From positions 1,674,001 to 1,738,000 of the forward strand of contig NZ_QHHQ01000001.1 in assembly GCF_003258595.1 (NCBI RefSeq): a stretch of DNA of 64,000 nt, in the 5' to 3' direction. The translations under genes were made by a program, and so were the position numbers. The DNA comes from Acuticoccus sediminis. GTDB lineage: Bacteria > Pseudomonadota > Alphaproteobacteria > Rhizobiales > Amorphaceae. Below, piece after piece: positions 54,090 to 63,039 of the stretch; the first letter of the stretch is position 1, and the number at the start of each line of letters is the position of its first letter. The notes beneath the pieces are model-generated. The model was given only the letters and a program-made list of their open reading frames with translations, was not told where the DNA came from and ran no database searches.

Positions 54090-55883
54090 ATGGACCGCGT
54101 GATCGACTTCGTCCACGCCTACGACGCCTGGATTTCCCTCGCCCTTCTCGTCGGCCTCTTCGCGGCCTTCGTGACGGAGAAACTGCCGCCGGACGTGACG
54201 GCCGCCGGCGGCGCGGCGCTCTTCGTCGTGCTCGGCCTCGTGCCGTTCGACCAGGTGATGGCGGCCTTCGCCAACCCGGCGCCGATCACCATCGCCGCGA
54301 TGTTCGTCATCAGCGGGGCGCTGGTGCGAACCGGGCTGCTCGACGCGCTCGCCAACTGGCTGATCGGCGGGGCGGAGAGCCGGCCGCGGCTGGCGGTCGG
54401 CCTGTTCCTGCTGGCGACGGTGATCGCCTCGGGCCTCATGAACAACACGCCGGTGGTGCTGATCCTCATCCCCATCGTCATCCGCCTCGCGCGCAGTCTC
54501 GACATCGCCGCGACGCGCCTCCTCATTCCGCTGTCATACGTCGCCGTGCTGGGCGGCACGTGGACGCTCATCGGCACCTCCACCAACCTGCTCGTGGACG
54601 GGGTGGCCCAGCAGGGCGGCCTCGCGCCGTTCGGCATCTTCGAGATCGCGCCGGTGGGGCTGATCGCGGCCGCCGTCGGAATGGCCGCGCTCGTGGTCCT
54701 CGGGCCGCTCCTGCTGCCCAACCGCCGCGAGCGCAGCGCCACCGACGAGAGCGAGGAGCCGAACTACCTCACCGAGCTGCGCCCGGCCGAGGGCTTCGAG
54801 GGGATCGGCAAGACCGTCGCCGAGGTGGCCGCCTTCGGCCGGCCCGGCGTCAGGATCCTCGGCGTCGTCAACGGCGGCAACGTGGAACGGACCGACATCG
54901 AGGAGCACGTCGTGGCCGCCGGCGACCGGCTGGTCGCGGAGGCTGCGACCTCCGAGCTTCTGACGCTGCGCGACATCGAGGGGCTGCAGGTGGGCCTGCA
55001 GTACGGCCCGTCCCGGCGCAAGGACGACGAGCTCTCGGTCGCCGAGGCGCTGGTCACCCTGTCGCGCCGCAGTCAGGGGATCCGCCTCGCGCGGCTCGCG
55101 GTCGGCCGCCGTTACGGGATGCGCGTCCTCGGCGCCCACCGGCACGGGCACCACCTCGGCCCCAGCCTCAGCGCCGCCATCCTGCGCCCGGCGGACAAGC
55201 TGCTGCTGGAAGGGACGGAGGAGGGGCTCGAGCAGCTCCGCGAGGCACGGGAACTCGCCTCCATCAGCGAGGCCGGCGGGCGCGCGTTCAAGCGCGGCAA
55301 GGCCCCGCTGGCGCTGCTGGCGCTCACCGGCGTGGTCGGGCTCGCCGCGTTCGGAGTGGCGCCGATCAGCATCCTGTCGCTGATCGCCGTCGCCGCCATC
55401 CTCGTGCTGCGCTGCATCGACAACGACGAGGCGTGGGGCTCCATCGACGCCGCCATCCTCGTCCTCATCTTCTCGATGCTGATCATCGGCGCGGGGCTGC
55501 AGCACACCGGCGCGGTATCGCTGGTGGTGGACGCGCTCGGACCGCACCTCAAGGGCCTTCCGCCGGTGGCGATGCTGGCGGCGATCTACGCCCTGACGTC
55601 GGTGCTGACCGAGACGGTCACCAACAACGCCGTCGCCGTGGTGGTGACCCCGCTCGCCATCGGCCTCGCCCACCAGATCGGGGTCGATCCGAGACCCCTC
55701 GTCGTGGCGGTCATGCTTGGCGCGTCGGCGAGCTTCGCGACGCCGATCGGCTACCAGACCAACACCCTCGTCTACGGCGCCGGCAACTACCACTTCGCCG
55801 ACTTCATGAAGATCGGCATCCCCATGAACATCATCGTCGGCGTCGCAGCCGTCCTCTCGATCCCGCTCTTCTTCCCCTTCTGA
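54090..55883 (+). CDS. SLC13-family permease with two TrkA-C domains
   Basis: The 597-residue membrane protein has SLC13/ArsB-like helices at both ends ('TSTNLLVDG' motif after the sixth helix and 'TPIGYQTNTLVYG' near the end). Between them is a cytoplasmic part of about 190 residues with two TrkA-C (RCK_C) domains. Such proteins transport anions such as sulfate or dicarboxylates. The start at 54090 matches the first helix and the upstream frame is not membrane-like. Confidence 0.87.
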   Translation: MDRVIDFVHAYDAWISLALLVGLFAAFVTEKLPPDVTAAGGAALFVVLGLVPFDQVMAAFANPAPITIAAMFVISGALVRTGLLDALANWLIGGAESRPRLAVGLFLLATVIASGLMNNTPVVLILIPIVIRLARSLDIAATRLLIPLSYVAVLGGTWTLIGTSTNLLVDGVAQQGGLAPFGIFEIAPVGLIAAAVGMAALVVLGPLLLPNRRERSATDESEEPNYLTELRPAEGFEGIGKTVAEVAAFGRPGVRILGVVNGGNVERTDIEEHVVAAGDRLVAEAATSELLTLRDIEGLQVGLQYGPSRRKDDELSVAEALVTLSRRSQGIRLARLAVGRRYGMRVLGAHRHGHHLGPSLSAAILRPADKLLLEGTEEGLEQLREARELASISEAGGRAFKRGKAPLALLALTGVVGLAAFGVAPISILSLIAVAAILVLRCIDNDEAWGSIDAAILVLIFSMLIIGAGLQHTGAVSLVVDALGPHLKGLPPVAMLAAIYALTSVLTETVTNNAVAVVVTPLAIGLAHQIGVDPRPLVVAVMLGASASFATPIGYQTNTLVYGAGNYHFADFMKIGIPMNIIVGVAAVLSIPLFFPF

Positions 55884-55930
55884 CCGCCCGGCTCGCCGGC
55901 CCCGCGGTCCGCGGGAACGCGGCCGGGGCA

Positions 55931-55960
55931 TTGATCTTTGATTGTTGTTTGAGGTATAGC
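55931..55960 (+). promoter_or_regulatory. Sigma-70-like promoter for the O-antigen-ligase-like gene
   Basis: TTGATC (55931-55936) and TATAGC (55955-55960) are 18 bases apart in an AT-rich patch, with the ATG of the next gene 34 bases after the -10 box. Confidence 0.5.
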
Positions 55961-55993
55961 ACGCAAAGGTTGAATTGACGGCGAGGATGCCCC

Positions 55994-57481
55994 ATGCACG
56001 CGTCGCGCATCGCGTCATACGGTGTCATGGGTGTCATCGGCTGGACGGCGCTCGCCGTGGCGCTGGCCTCGGCGGTCCCGCTGGGAGCCAACCGTCCGGT
56101 GAGCTGGATCGGCCTGTCGCTCTCGACCTACGCCCTGTTCGCCGCCGCCCTCGCGCTCGACGTGCACCGCCCCTCGGCCCGGGCCGCGAGGCTGTGGCCG
56201 TCCGCGCTTCTCGCCGCGCTGGCGATCGGGTGGGGCTTCGTGCAGACCTCGCCGATGCTCTCGGCGCTCGCCCAATGGTTCGCCGCGCGAGCCGCCGGTA
56301 CGCTTGGGATCGTGGCGCCGAGCCTGATGCACCCCGTCTGGTCGACGGTCGACGCGCCGGGGGCGATCTCGGCCGACCCCATCGACGGGCACCACGCCGT
56401 GCTGCGCCTCACCACGTACGTCGCCCTGTTCTGGATCGCCCTGCAGGCGGGGCGGGACAGGGGACGGGCACGGGCGATGCTGGCCGCCGCGGCGATCGGC
56501 GTCAGCGTCCTCTGCGCCTACGGCCTCCTTGCCGCTGCGCTCGGCCGCAACCCCCTCCTCGGGCCCGACGCGAAGGTCCTGAGCGCCACGTTCGTGAACC
56601 GCAATTCCTTCGCAACGTACGCCGCCTTCGGGGTGATCATGAACCTCGCGCTGACGCTCGCGGGCTTCCGGCACCGCGCGCGGCGATCGCGTGCGATGAG
56701 GGACGTCGCGCGCGCGGTCGTCGGTCGCGGCTGGGTCCATGTCGTCGGCTTCGCGGTGTGCGCGGCGGCGCTCCTCGGCTCGCAGTCGCGCGGGGGTGCG
56801 CTGGCCGCGCTCGTCGGCTCGGCGGCTGTCGTCGCGCTCGCCCGCAGGGGCGGTCGCGGGGGCGGCCTCCGGCGGCCGGGCGTCGTCCTCCCCGCCCTCG
56901 TCGCGGCCTTCGTGCTCTGCGTAGGAGCGTCGGGCGTCCTCGGGCGGTTCCTCGCGGACCCTTCGGCCGAGAACCTGCGGACCCCGGTCTACCTCGCCAC
57001 GCTGGACGCCATCGCCGACAGGCCGATCCTCGGGCACGGCCTCGGCGCCTACCAGGACGTCTTCCGCGCCTACGTGCCGATGGGGGCGGGCGCCGCCGAG
57101 TGGGACAAGGCCCACAACACCTACCTGGAGCTCGCCTTCGAACTCGGCGTGCCCGCCGCCTGCGCCCTTCTCCTGGCGATCGCACTCCTCGCGGCGCGGG
57201 TCGCCCGGGGCGCGCTCGCTGGAGGGCGCAACGCGGCGGTGATGTATGCGGCGGCGGGCTGCACGCTCGCCGCGGCAGTCCATTCGCTGGTGGATTTCAG
57301 CCTGCAGATCCCGGCCGTCGCGGCGCTCTTCGCCGTGGTCCTTGGCGTCGGCACCGCCGCGGCCACCGCCGGGACGGTGCCCCGGCGCGTCCGCTCGTGG
57401 GGCGCTGCGGGCAGCCAGCGCCATCCCTTGTCCGCCGGCGTCCGGTACGCCGGATGGCGCCCGCCCGGCTGGACGGGATGA
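55994..57481 (+). CDS. O-antigen ligase/polymerase-like membrane protein (Wzy_C family)
   Basis: The 495-residue membrane protein has about ten to twelve helices. Wzy_C features are 'NRNSFATYAAFG' in the middle, 'GSQSRGG' and a large loop with 'HNTYLELAFELG' before the last helices. Members polymerise or ligate surface polysaccharide repeat units. It is next to sulfotransferases and a secreted esterase, so a sulfated or acylated exopolysaccharide is a reasonable idea. The last 35 residues are basic and polar. Confidence 0.82.
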   Translation: MHASRIASYGVMGVIGWTALAVALASAVPLGANRPVSWIGLSLSTYALFAAALALDVHRPSARAARLWPSALLAALAIGWGFVQTSPMLSALAQWFAARAAGTLGIVAPSLMHPVWSTVDAPGAISADPIDGHHAVLRLTTYVALFWIALQAGRDRGRARAMLAAAAIGVSVLCAYGLLAAALGRNPLLGPDAKVLSATFVNRNSFATYAAFGVIMNLALTLAGFRHRARRSRAMRDVARAVVGRGWVHVVGFAVCAAALLGSQSRGGALAALVGSAAVVALARRGGRGGGLRRPGVVLPALVAAFVLCVGASGVLGRFLADPSAENLRTPVYLATLDAIADRPILGHGLGAYQDVFRAYVPMGAGAAEWDKAHNTYLELAFELGVPAACALLLAIALLAARVARGALAGGRNAAVMYAAAGCTLAAAVHSLVDFSLQIPAVAALFAVVLGVGTAAATAGTVPRRVRSWGAAGSQRHPLSAGVRYAGWRPPGWTG

Positions 57482-57493
57482 GGCTGCCGGCGG

Positions 57494-58381
57494 TCAGTAG
57501 TGACCGTAGAGCGCCGCCTCGGTGCGATAGCCGAACTGTGCCGCCAGCTCGCTGATCTCGTCGGGAAGCGAGGCGTCGACCGGAACGTCCGGCCGAGGTG
57601 CGTCCGCGGTGCGCAGGACCGGGTCCTTCAGGAAGGCCCGGTCGTCGCCGAACGGCGCCCCCGCAGGGCCGACCGTCGCGAACGGCGAGCGCTCGGGGTG
57701 CATCATCGCCTCGATCGCCGCCGGATCCGACCGGAGGCCGAACGCGCGGCTGATCCGGGCAAGCTCGCCCTCCGGCGTGCCGAGCAGGTCCTCGAGCCGC
57801 ACCAGCACCCGGTTCGCCTCGTCCACGTTCGCGAGCGAATTGCAGAGGCGGCGGTTCGTCTCCAGCCAGTCGTCGGCGGCGAGCTTCGCCGCGTCATCCT
57901 TCGGCTTGGGACGGCGGGCGAACGGGTTCGTGCCGGCATGCGCCGGATGGCTGACGAGGTGGACGAACTGTGCGTCCGGATAGGACTCGAGGATCCGCTC
58001 GATCGCGCCCTTGCGCACCGAGTAGACCCGGCTGCGGTCGACGAGCCGGCGCGGCGCCACCTTGTCGGCCAGTTCCTCGAACACCTTGTAGATCGGCCAG
58101 AAGTAGCGCCGCAGCACCCAGCGCCGCGCCATCTGCACCGAGGCGATCGACTGGTCGCCCGCGTAGAGGCAGGCCACCGTGCGCACCAGTCCGTCCGCAT
58201 GCGCCTGACCCAGCCGCGCCATCTCGCTCCACACCAGCTCCAGCCGATCCTCGGCGAAGAGGTTGATGTCCGGCACGGCGAAGGTGTCGGGATTGCCGCC
58301 GATCATGGCGCTGGCGAGCGCCGTCCGGGAGGACGGCCGCCCCAGGATGAAGATCGGTCGCGTTCGCGGGTCGGAGGTCAT
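57494..58381 (-). CDS. Sulfotransferase family protein
   Basis: The 295-residue protein has a PAPS-binding-like N-terminal loop ('ILGRPSSRTALASAM') and a 3'-phosphate-type segment 'VHLVSHPAHAGTNPF', which marks it as a sulfotransferase_3-like enzyme. The loop is less canonical than in many members. Its start overlaps the stop of the esterase gene by ATGA. The second sulfotransferase 1.2 kb away has the same length and plan, so the two are probably paralogues. Confidence 0.78.
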   Translation of the reverse strand: MTSDPRTRPIFILGRPSSRTALASAMIGGNPDTFAVPDINLFAEDRLELVWSEMARLGQAHADGLVRTVACLYAGDQSIASVQMARRWVLRRYFWPIYKVFEELADKVAPRRLVDRSRVYSVRKGAIERILESYPDAQFVHLVSHPAHAGTNPFARRPKPKDDAAKLAADDWLETNRRLCNSLANVDEANRVLVRLEDLLGTPEGELARISRAFGLRSDPAAIEAMMHPERSPFATVGPAGAPFGDDRAFLKDPVLRTADAPRPDVPVDASLPDEISELAAQFGYRTEAALYGHY

Positions 58382-59361
58382 AGGCCGTAGGCGCGGAAGA
58401 AGTTCAGGATGATGCTGGTCGCGTTGATGTCCTGCGTCGTCGTGCCGAGCAGGCGCCGGGCGATCGGCCCGCGCCGCTTGACGCTGCCGGGCCACCGGTG
58501 TCCGCCGCCGTCGATCCGGTACAGCTCCACCTTGACGTTGCCGCCGCAGGCCTTGGCACTGACCCTCGTGACCGTGGTGCCATCGTCGGAGCCGTTCGGC
58601 AAGGCGGCGGTCGATTGGCCCGAGCATCCCGCGAGCCTCGCCCAGAAGGCGAACGTGTCGTTGGCCGACAGGACCCGCCCGCCGGATCCGCCGAAGATGC
58701 GCGAGGTGGGCATCGCGCCGCCGTTGAACGGCATCAGGTCGTCGTCCGTGCCGCTGAACAGGAGCATCGGCACCGGCGCCCTCGGATGGCAGCGCGAGAC
58801 GAGGTCCTCCGGCATGTTCGCGGCGACCGAGGCGAAGGCCCTGAACGTCTGCGGCGCCTCGCAGGCGAGCCGCTGGGTCATCATCCCGCCGTTCGACATC
58901 CCCCCGACAAACACGCGATTGGGATCACCTTTGAACCGCGCCACGATGTCGGCGACGACTTCGGTGATAAACTGGACGTCGTCGGGCGCGTCCGCGGTGG
59001 TGGGCCGCCCGTCGTTCCAGTGGTTGCCGGACGAATTGGGGAAGGCCGCGATGAAGCCACCCCGGGCGACCTCGGGATCGATGCCGCTCTGGTTGGCGAT
59101 GTTCCGGCCCGCGCCGTAGCCGCCGTGAAGGAAGATGACGACAGGAAATCTCGTCGACGGCGACGCCTCTTTCGCCGGCCGCAGCAGGAAGTAGGTTCGA
59201 CGTTGACCACTGGATTGAATGGTCTCCGTTTGCGAGACCGCCGCCGATGTCGGACGCGCCAGCGCGATCATTCCACCGACAACGACGATCAGGAGAACAC
59301 ATAGGAATTGCGTGAGACTCATGGTCTGTGTGTGGTCCTTGAAACTGCCGTTGCTATTCAT
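58378..59361 (-). CDS. Secreted esterase, PHB depolymerase/feruloyl esterase type
   Basis: The 327-residue protein has an N-terminal signal peptide (about 15-41, ending 'PTSAA') and an alpha/beta hydrolase domain. The nucleophile is in 'GGMSNGG', the acid in 'FSGTDDDLMPF' and the His in 'GGGHRWPG'. These are the LpqC/PHB depolymerase-type esterases, many of which remove acyl or feruloyl groups from polysaccharide. No substrate-binding domain is attached. The start at 59361 lacks a clear ribosome site; the ATG at 59322 is an alternative. It overlaps the sulfotransferase start. Confidence 0.85.
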   Translation of the reverse strand: MNSNGSFKDHTQTMSLTQFLCVLLIVVVGGMIALARPTSAAVSQTETIQSSGQRRTYFLLRPAKEASPSTRFPVVIFLHGGYGAGRNIANQSGIDPEVARGGFIAAFPNSSGNHWNDGRPTTADAPDDVQFITEVVADIVARFKGDPNRVFVGGMSNGGMMTQRLACEAPQTFRAFASVAANMPEDLVSRCHPRAPVPMLLFSGTDDDLMPFNGGAMPTSRIFGGSGGRVLSANDTFAFWARLAGCSGQSTAALPNGSDDGTTVTRVSAKACGGNVKVELYRIDGGGHRWPGSVKRRGPIARRLLGTTTQDINATSIILNFFRAYGL

Positions 59362-59552
59362 GCACGCCGCTATCAGATGGGCATAGGCTGCAAGGCCGGC
59401 GTATCACGACTTTGTGTCGCTCGTGTCGAGCGTGTAACGCCTTATGAGATTGGGTAGTTATTCAGGTGCGTACCCAAGACGGACGCCGGGGTCGAGTAAA
59501 GGAAGGGAAGGCGCGTTGCACACGTTCACCGGAAACCTGGTCACGGTAGGCG

Positions 59553-60440
59553 ATGCCTGAACCTCTTTTTATCCTCTGTCCGCCACGATCGTTTTCCTCT
59601 ATCGTCTGCGGTATCGTGGGACAACATCCGCAGTGCTACGGCCTGCCTGAACTAAATCTGTTCCTTGCCGACGATGTGCGCGGCCTGTGGCATGGGCCGA
59701 TGTCCATGCCGATCTTCCGCGACGGACTTCTGCGCGCCCTCGCCGAACTCCATGACGGCGAGCAGACCGACGACACGGTGATGCGCGCCCGCGCCTGGAT
59801 CACCGCGCACCTCGACTGGGACACCCGAAAGCTGTTCGACCACCTGCAGGAACTCGTCGGCCCCAGGATCCTGGTGGAGAAGAGCCCCAGCATCGTCTCG
59901 CGCGACGATTACATCGCGCGGATGCTCAGGATCTTCCCGGACGCCAACATCCTGCACCTGACGCGCCACCCGGCGACGAACGGCGAATCGATCATCGCCC
60001 TGCGCAACCGGTTCGACGCGCTCCAGGCCGTGGCGCGCGGCCCGGCGGCCGATCCGGAGCGGATGTGGAACCGCTGCCACGAGGTGATCCTGAAGGCGAC
60101 GAGCGACCTGCCGCTCGGCCAATGCATGCGCATCAAGGGCGAGACGCTGCTCTCCGACCTCGATTGCTACCTGACCCAGATCTGCGAGTGGCTCGACATC
60201 GACACCTCGCGGAGCGCCTTCGACGCCATGATGCGGCCCGAGACGTCGCCCTATGCGCGCCCCGGGCCCAAGGGCGCGCTGCGTGGAAACGATCCGAACT
60301 TCCTCTCAAATCCCGCCATCGATCAGGCGCGTCTCGCGCGGATCAATTCGCCGTCTCTCGAGGCCTCCGTTCCGTGGGGCGACGGTGGAATTCTTTCGGA
60401 GCGGACGCGCAAACTCGCGATGCGATTCGGTTATCACTGA
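59553..60440 (+). CDS. Sulfotransferase family protein
   Basis: The 295-residue protein starts with the PAPS loop 'LFILCPPRSFSSIVCGIV' and has the phosphate-binding segment 'ILHLTRHPATNGESII' at about 130-145, then the usual C-terminal helices. It mirrors the other sulfotransferase in length and plan. The stop overlaps the beta-propeller ATG (TGATG), so the two are translated together. Acceptor unknown. Confidence 0.85.
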   Translation: MPEPLFILCPPRSFSSIVCGIVGQHPQCYGLPELNLFLADDVRGLWHGPMSMPIFRDGLLRALAELHDGEQTDDTVMRARAWITAHLDWDTRKLFDHLQELVGPRILVEKSPSIVSRDDYIARMLRIFPDANILHLTRHPATNGESIIALRNRFDALQAVARGPAADPERMWNRCHEVILKATSDLPLGQCMRIKGETLLSDLDCYLTQICEWLDIDTSRSAFDAMMRPETSPYARPGPKGALRGNDPNFLSNPAIDQARLARINSPSLEASVPWGDGGILSERTRKLAMRFGYH

Positions 60441-61825
60441 TGGATGCGTTGTTCGAAATCCCGAGCTTCGACGTGATTGGAGCGGACGGGCTGGGCCGCC
60501 AGAGCGCGACCACCGCCCACGCCATGGCGGTCTTCAAGGGCCAGCTTTACCTCGCCACCGGATCGGCGGTCGCGCGCAACGCCAGGCAGGCGCCGCGGAT
60601 CATGCGCTACGACGCGGCCGGGCAGCGCTGGGTCGAGGTCTACGGGTCGCCGATGGTCGCGGCCTGCGCGCGCGCCGCGGTGCCGGACCGGCAGCTTGCG
60701 GCGGCACTCGGCGAGACACTGTCGGCGCCGGGCCGGAATGCCGGCTCGGGCCTCGGTTCCGAAGTGCCGCGCGACACGGGCTACGCCTCGATGGTGGTGT
60801 TCCAGGGTGCGTCCGACCCGGAGCCGGCGCTCTACGTCTCGACGATGTCGCGCGGGGGCGCGCTCATCCTGCGCTCCACCGACGGTGCGACGTTCGAGCC
60901 GGTGGGCGAGCCGGGGTTCGGCAGTCCGGAGATCTTCTCCTTCCGCACCCTGACCGCCTACAAGGGCCGCCTCTATGCGGTCCCGGCGGGCACGGTGACG
61001 GACGAGTACCTCGACCGCTTCGTCGCCCCGGCGGCGGACGTCTACGTGACGGACGATCCCGCCGGCGGCGTCTGGCGCAAGGCGGCCGAGCCGGGCTTCG
61101 GCGACCCGCTGAACCTCTCCGTCAACACGCTCTGCGCGGCCAACGGGCGGCTCTATGCGGGCACTCACAATCCGGCCCTCGGCTTCCAGGTCTGGACGAC
61201 CGAGGCCACGGGCGAGGCGCCGTTCACCTGGACCAGGGTGATCGATGAGGGGGCTTCGCGATTCCAGCGCAACCTCGTGGTCACGGCGATGGCGGAGTTC
61301 GACGGCGCCCTCTACGTCGGCGGCGGCCTCAACGGTCCGGGCACCGACCCGGTCCACGACATCGGCCCGGCGGCGTGCGAGCTGATCCGCGTCTGGCCCG
61401 ACGGCCGGTGGGACCTCGTCGTGGGGGAGCCGCGCTTCTCGCCGCAGGGCCTCAAGGTGCCCGCGTCGATGACGGGGCCCGGCTTCGACGACTTCTTCAA
61501 CGCCGCGATCGTGTCGCTCTGCGTCCACGAGGGGGCGCTCTACCTCGGCACCCACCAGTGGGAGGCCTTCCAGGCCATCGAGAACGGGGCAGGGGAGGTC
61601 GTCGGCGGCGCCCAGCTCTGGCGCAGCGTCGACGGCGAGACGTGGGAGATCGTGCTGGAGGACGGCAACGGGAACCCGGCGGACGTCGCCTACCCGGCGC
61701 TGGCGTCGACCCCGTTCGGCCTCGCCGTAGGCACGCAGAACCAGAGCCTCCTCCTCCGCCTCGCCGGCCGCGACCGCAAGGACACGACCTTCCCGGCCGG
61801 CCTTTCCGTCCTCATCGGCGTCTAG
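60440..61825 (+). CDS. Beta-propeller protein of unknown function
   Basis: The 461-residue protein has repeated segments with 'GRLYAVPAGT', 'GRLYAGTHNP', 'GALYVGGGLN', 'GALYLGTHQW' and Trp-rich edges, typical of a Kelch- or neuraminidase-like propeller. No signal peptide or catalytic residues are recognised. The translation is coupled to the sulfotransferase by a one-base overlap (TGATG). It may bind the sulfated product or act as a scaffold. Confidence 0.75.
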   Translation: MDALFEIPSFDVIGADGLGRQSATTAHAMAVFKGQLYLATGSAVARNARQAPRIMRYDAAGQRWVEVYGSPMVAACARAAVPDRQLAAALGETLSAPGRNAGSGLGSEVPRDTGYASMVVFQGASDPEPALYVSTMSRGGALILRSTDGATFEPVGEPGFGSPEIFSFRTLTAYKGRLYAVPAGTVTDEYLDRFVAPAADVYVTDDPAGGVWRKAAEPGFGDPLNLSVNTLCAANGRLYAGTHNPALGFQVWTTEATGEAPFTWTRVIDEGASRFQRNLVVTAMAEFDGALYVGGGLNGPGTDPVHDIGPAACELIRVWPDGRWDLVVGEPRFSPQGLKVPASMTGPGFDDFFNAAIVSLCVHEGALYLGTHQWEAFQAIENGAGEVVGGAQLWRSVDGETWEIVLEDGNGNPADVAYPALASTPFGLAVGTQNQSLLLRLAGRDRKDTTFPAGLSVLIGV

Positions 61826-62515
61826 CCCGGCGCGAGGTCCAATTCCCTGCGGGGCGGGCCTGAGCCGGATGCCGCGGCAGGGGCGAACTTGCCGACGCTG
61901 CCCGCTGGATCGACGACTGGAGAACGTCCCGCTGCGAGAGGTACACCTTGGCGGGGCCAGTTCCTCGTCGGCGGTCGAACCGCATTGCCGGACGCTGGCG
62001 CCATGCCGGGAACATACCGGGAGCTCAGAAGCCTCCGGCGGGCTCGGGTCCCACCAACGATCAGCCCCCCGCCTGACCGTCGAAGCCGCCATCGCGCTTT
62101 CCCCCTGGCAGCGGCCGGGGTCCGGCGCAAGGGCAAGCGGCTTCGCCGGCCTACGGCCCCTTGCCCCGGACCCCGCCCGCCGCCCTCAGGGGGGCGCGAC
62201 GGCGGCTCCGACGATCAGGCTCCCGCCCGGGATTGTGTGGGCGCCGGGCGAGGGGGGCACCGTCCGCTGCATCTATCGGCCGTGATCGACCGACGAGCGA
62301 CGAGCGCAGGACGTACCGACCGGGACGATACGATCCTGCGGCATTCTGGCTGGGGTTCCGTCTCCGGTCGACAGGGCTGTGGCGGAGCACCGGCGGGGCG
62401 GCTCGCCGGATACGGCAGACGCGCGACCGCCGATGCCCGCCTTCAGGCGCTGTGCCGTCCCGCAGCGCGGCCGGCGTCCTGCGCCTGCGGCCGTCGGGCG
62501 GGCCGGTTCGCCCGC
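61826..62515. other. 690-bp stretch without a recognisable gene
   Basis: Open frames exist on both strands but their products are Arg/Pro/Gly-rich with no hydrophobic core, helices or motifs, as expected of GC-rich non-coding DNA. I see no tRNA, repeat or terminator. Whether this is a degraded gene cannot be judged by eye. Confidence 0.5.
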
Positions 62516-62887
62516 TCAGTCGAGCTGCGTGCTGAACCACCACGTGATGCCGTTCGGGTCGTTCACACCGCCGCGCCGGTCGCCGTCCCCCTTTTCGGCC
62601 GGCGCCTGGACGGCGGTGCCGCCCGCGGCGAGGGCGCGGGCGAATGTTGCGTCGACGTCAGGCACGTAGACGTGGACGTTCGCGGGCTGGCCCTCCGGCA
62701 TCTCGCCCATCATCACGACCGTGTCGTCGATGCGCGCCTCGGCGTGCATCACGCCGCCGCCGTCGCGGGGGATGATCCTGAGCCGCTCCGCCCCGAGCGT
62801 CGCCTCCAGGAAGGAGAGGGTTGCCTCGGCGCTCCGCACGATGAGGTACGGCGCGACGCTCGTGTATCCGTCCGGCTTGTAGGTCAC
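62516..62887 (-). CDS. VOC-family (glyoxalase/bleomycin-resistance-like) protein
   Basis: The 123-residue protein has the two beta-alpha-beta-beta-beta modules of the VOC fold ('VAPYLIVRSAEATLSFLEAT', 'VNDPNGITWWF'). It belongs to the PhnB-like group, for which metal ligands and reaction are uncertain. GTG at 62887 with GGAGG 5 bases upstream is the start. Confidence 0.83.
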   Translation of the reverse strand: MTYKPDGYTSVAPYLIVRSAEATLSFLEATLGAERLRIIPRDGGGVMHAEARIDDTVVMMGEMPEGQPANVHVYVPDVDATFARALAAGGTAVQAPAEKGDGDRRGGVNDPNGITWWFSTQLD

Positions 62888-63039
62888 CTGGGCCTCCGTC
62901 GACTGCCTGTCCCGCCCAACTAGGGCGGGGCGGGAGCGATGGGAGGGCAGGGGCTCCGCGGGGGGAGGCTGCCCGAGAGGGTGGATCGCGACCCGGATCG
63001 TCGGGACGCCGGCCGGGAACGGCCGGCGCCGGTGCGCGG

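Noticed and set aside
61889-62923. Plus-strand frame of 344 codons in the gene-free stretch
   Set aside because: It is Arg/Pro-rich, shows no domain and runs across the VOC gene, which is well supported on the other strand.
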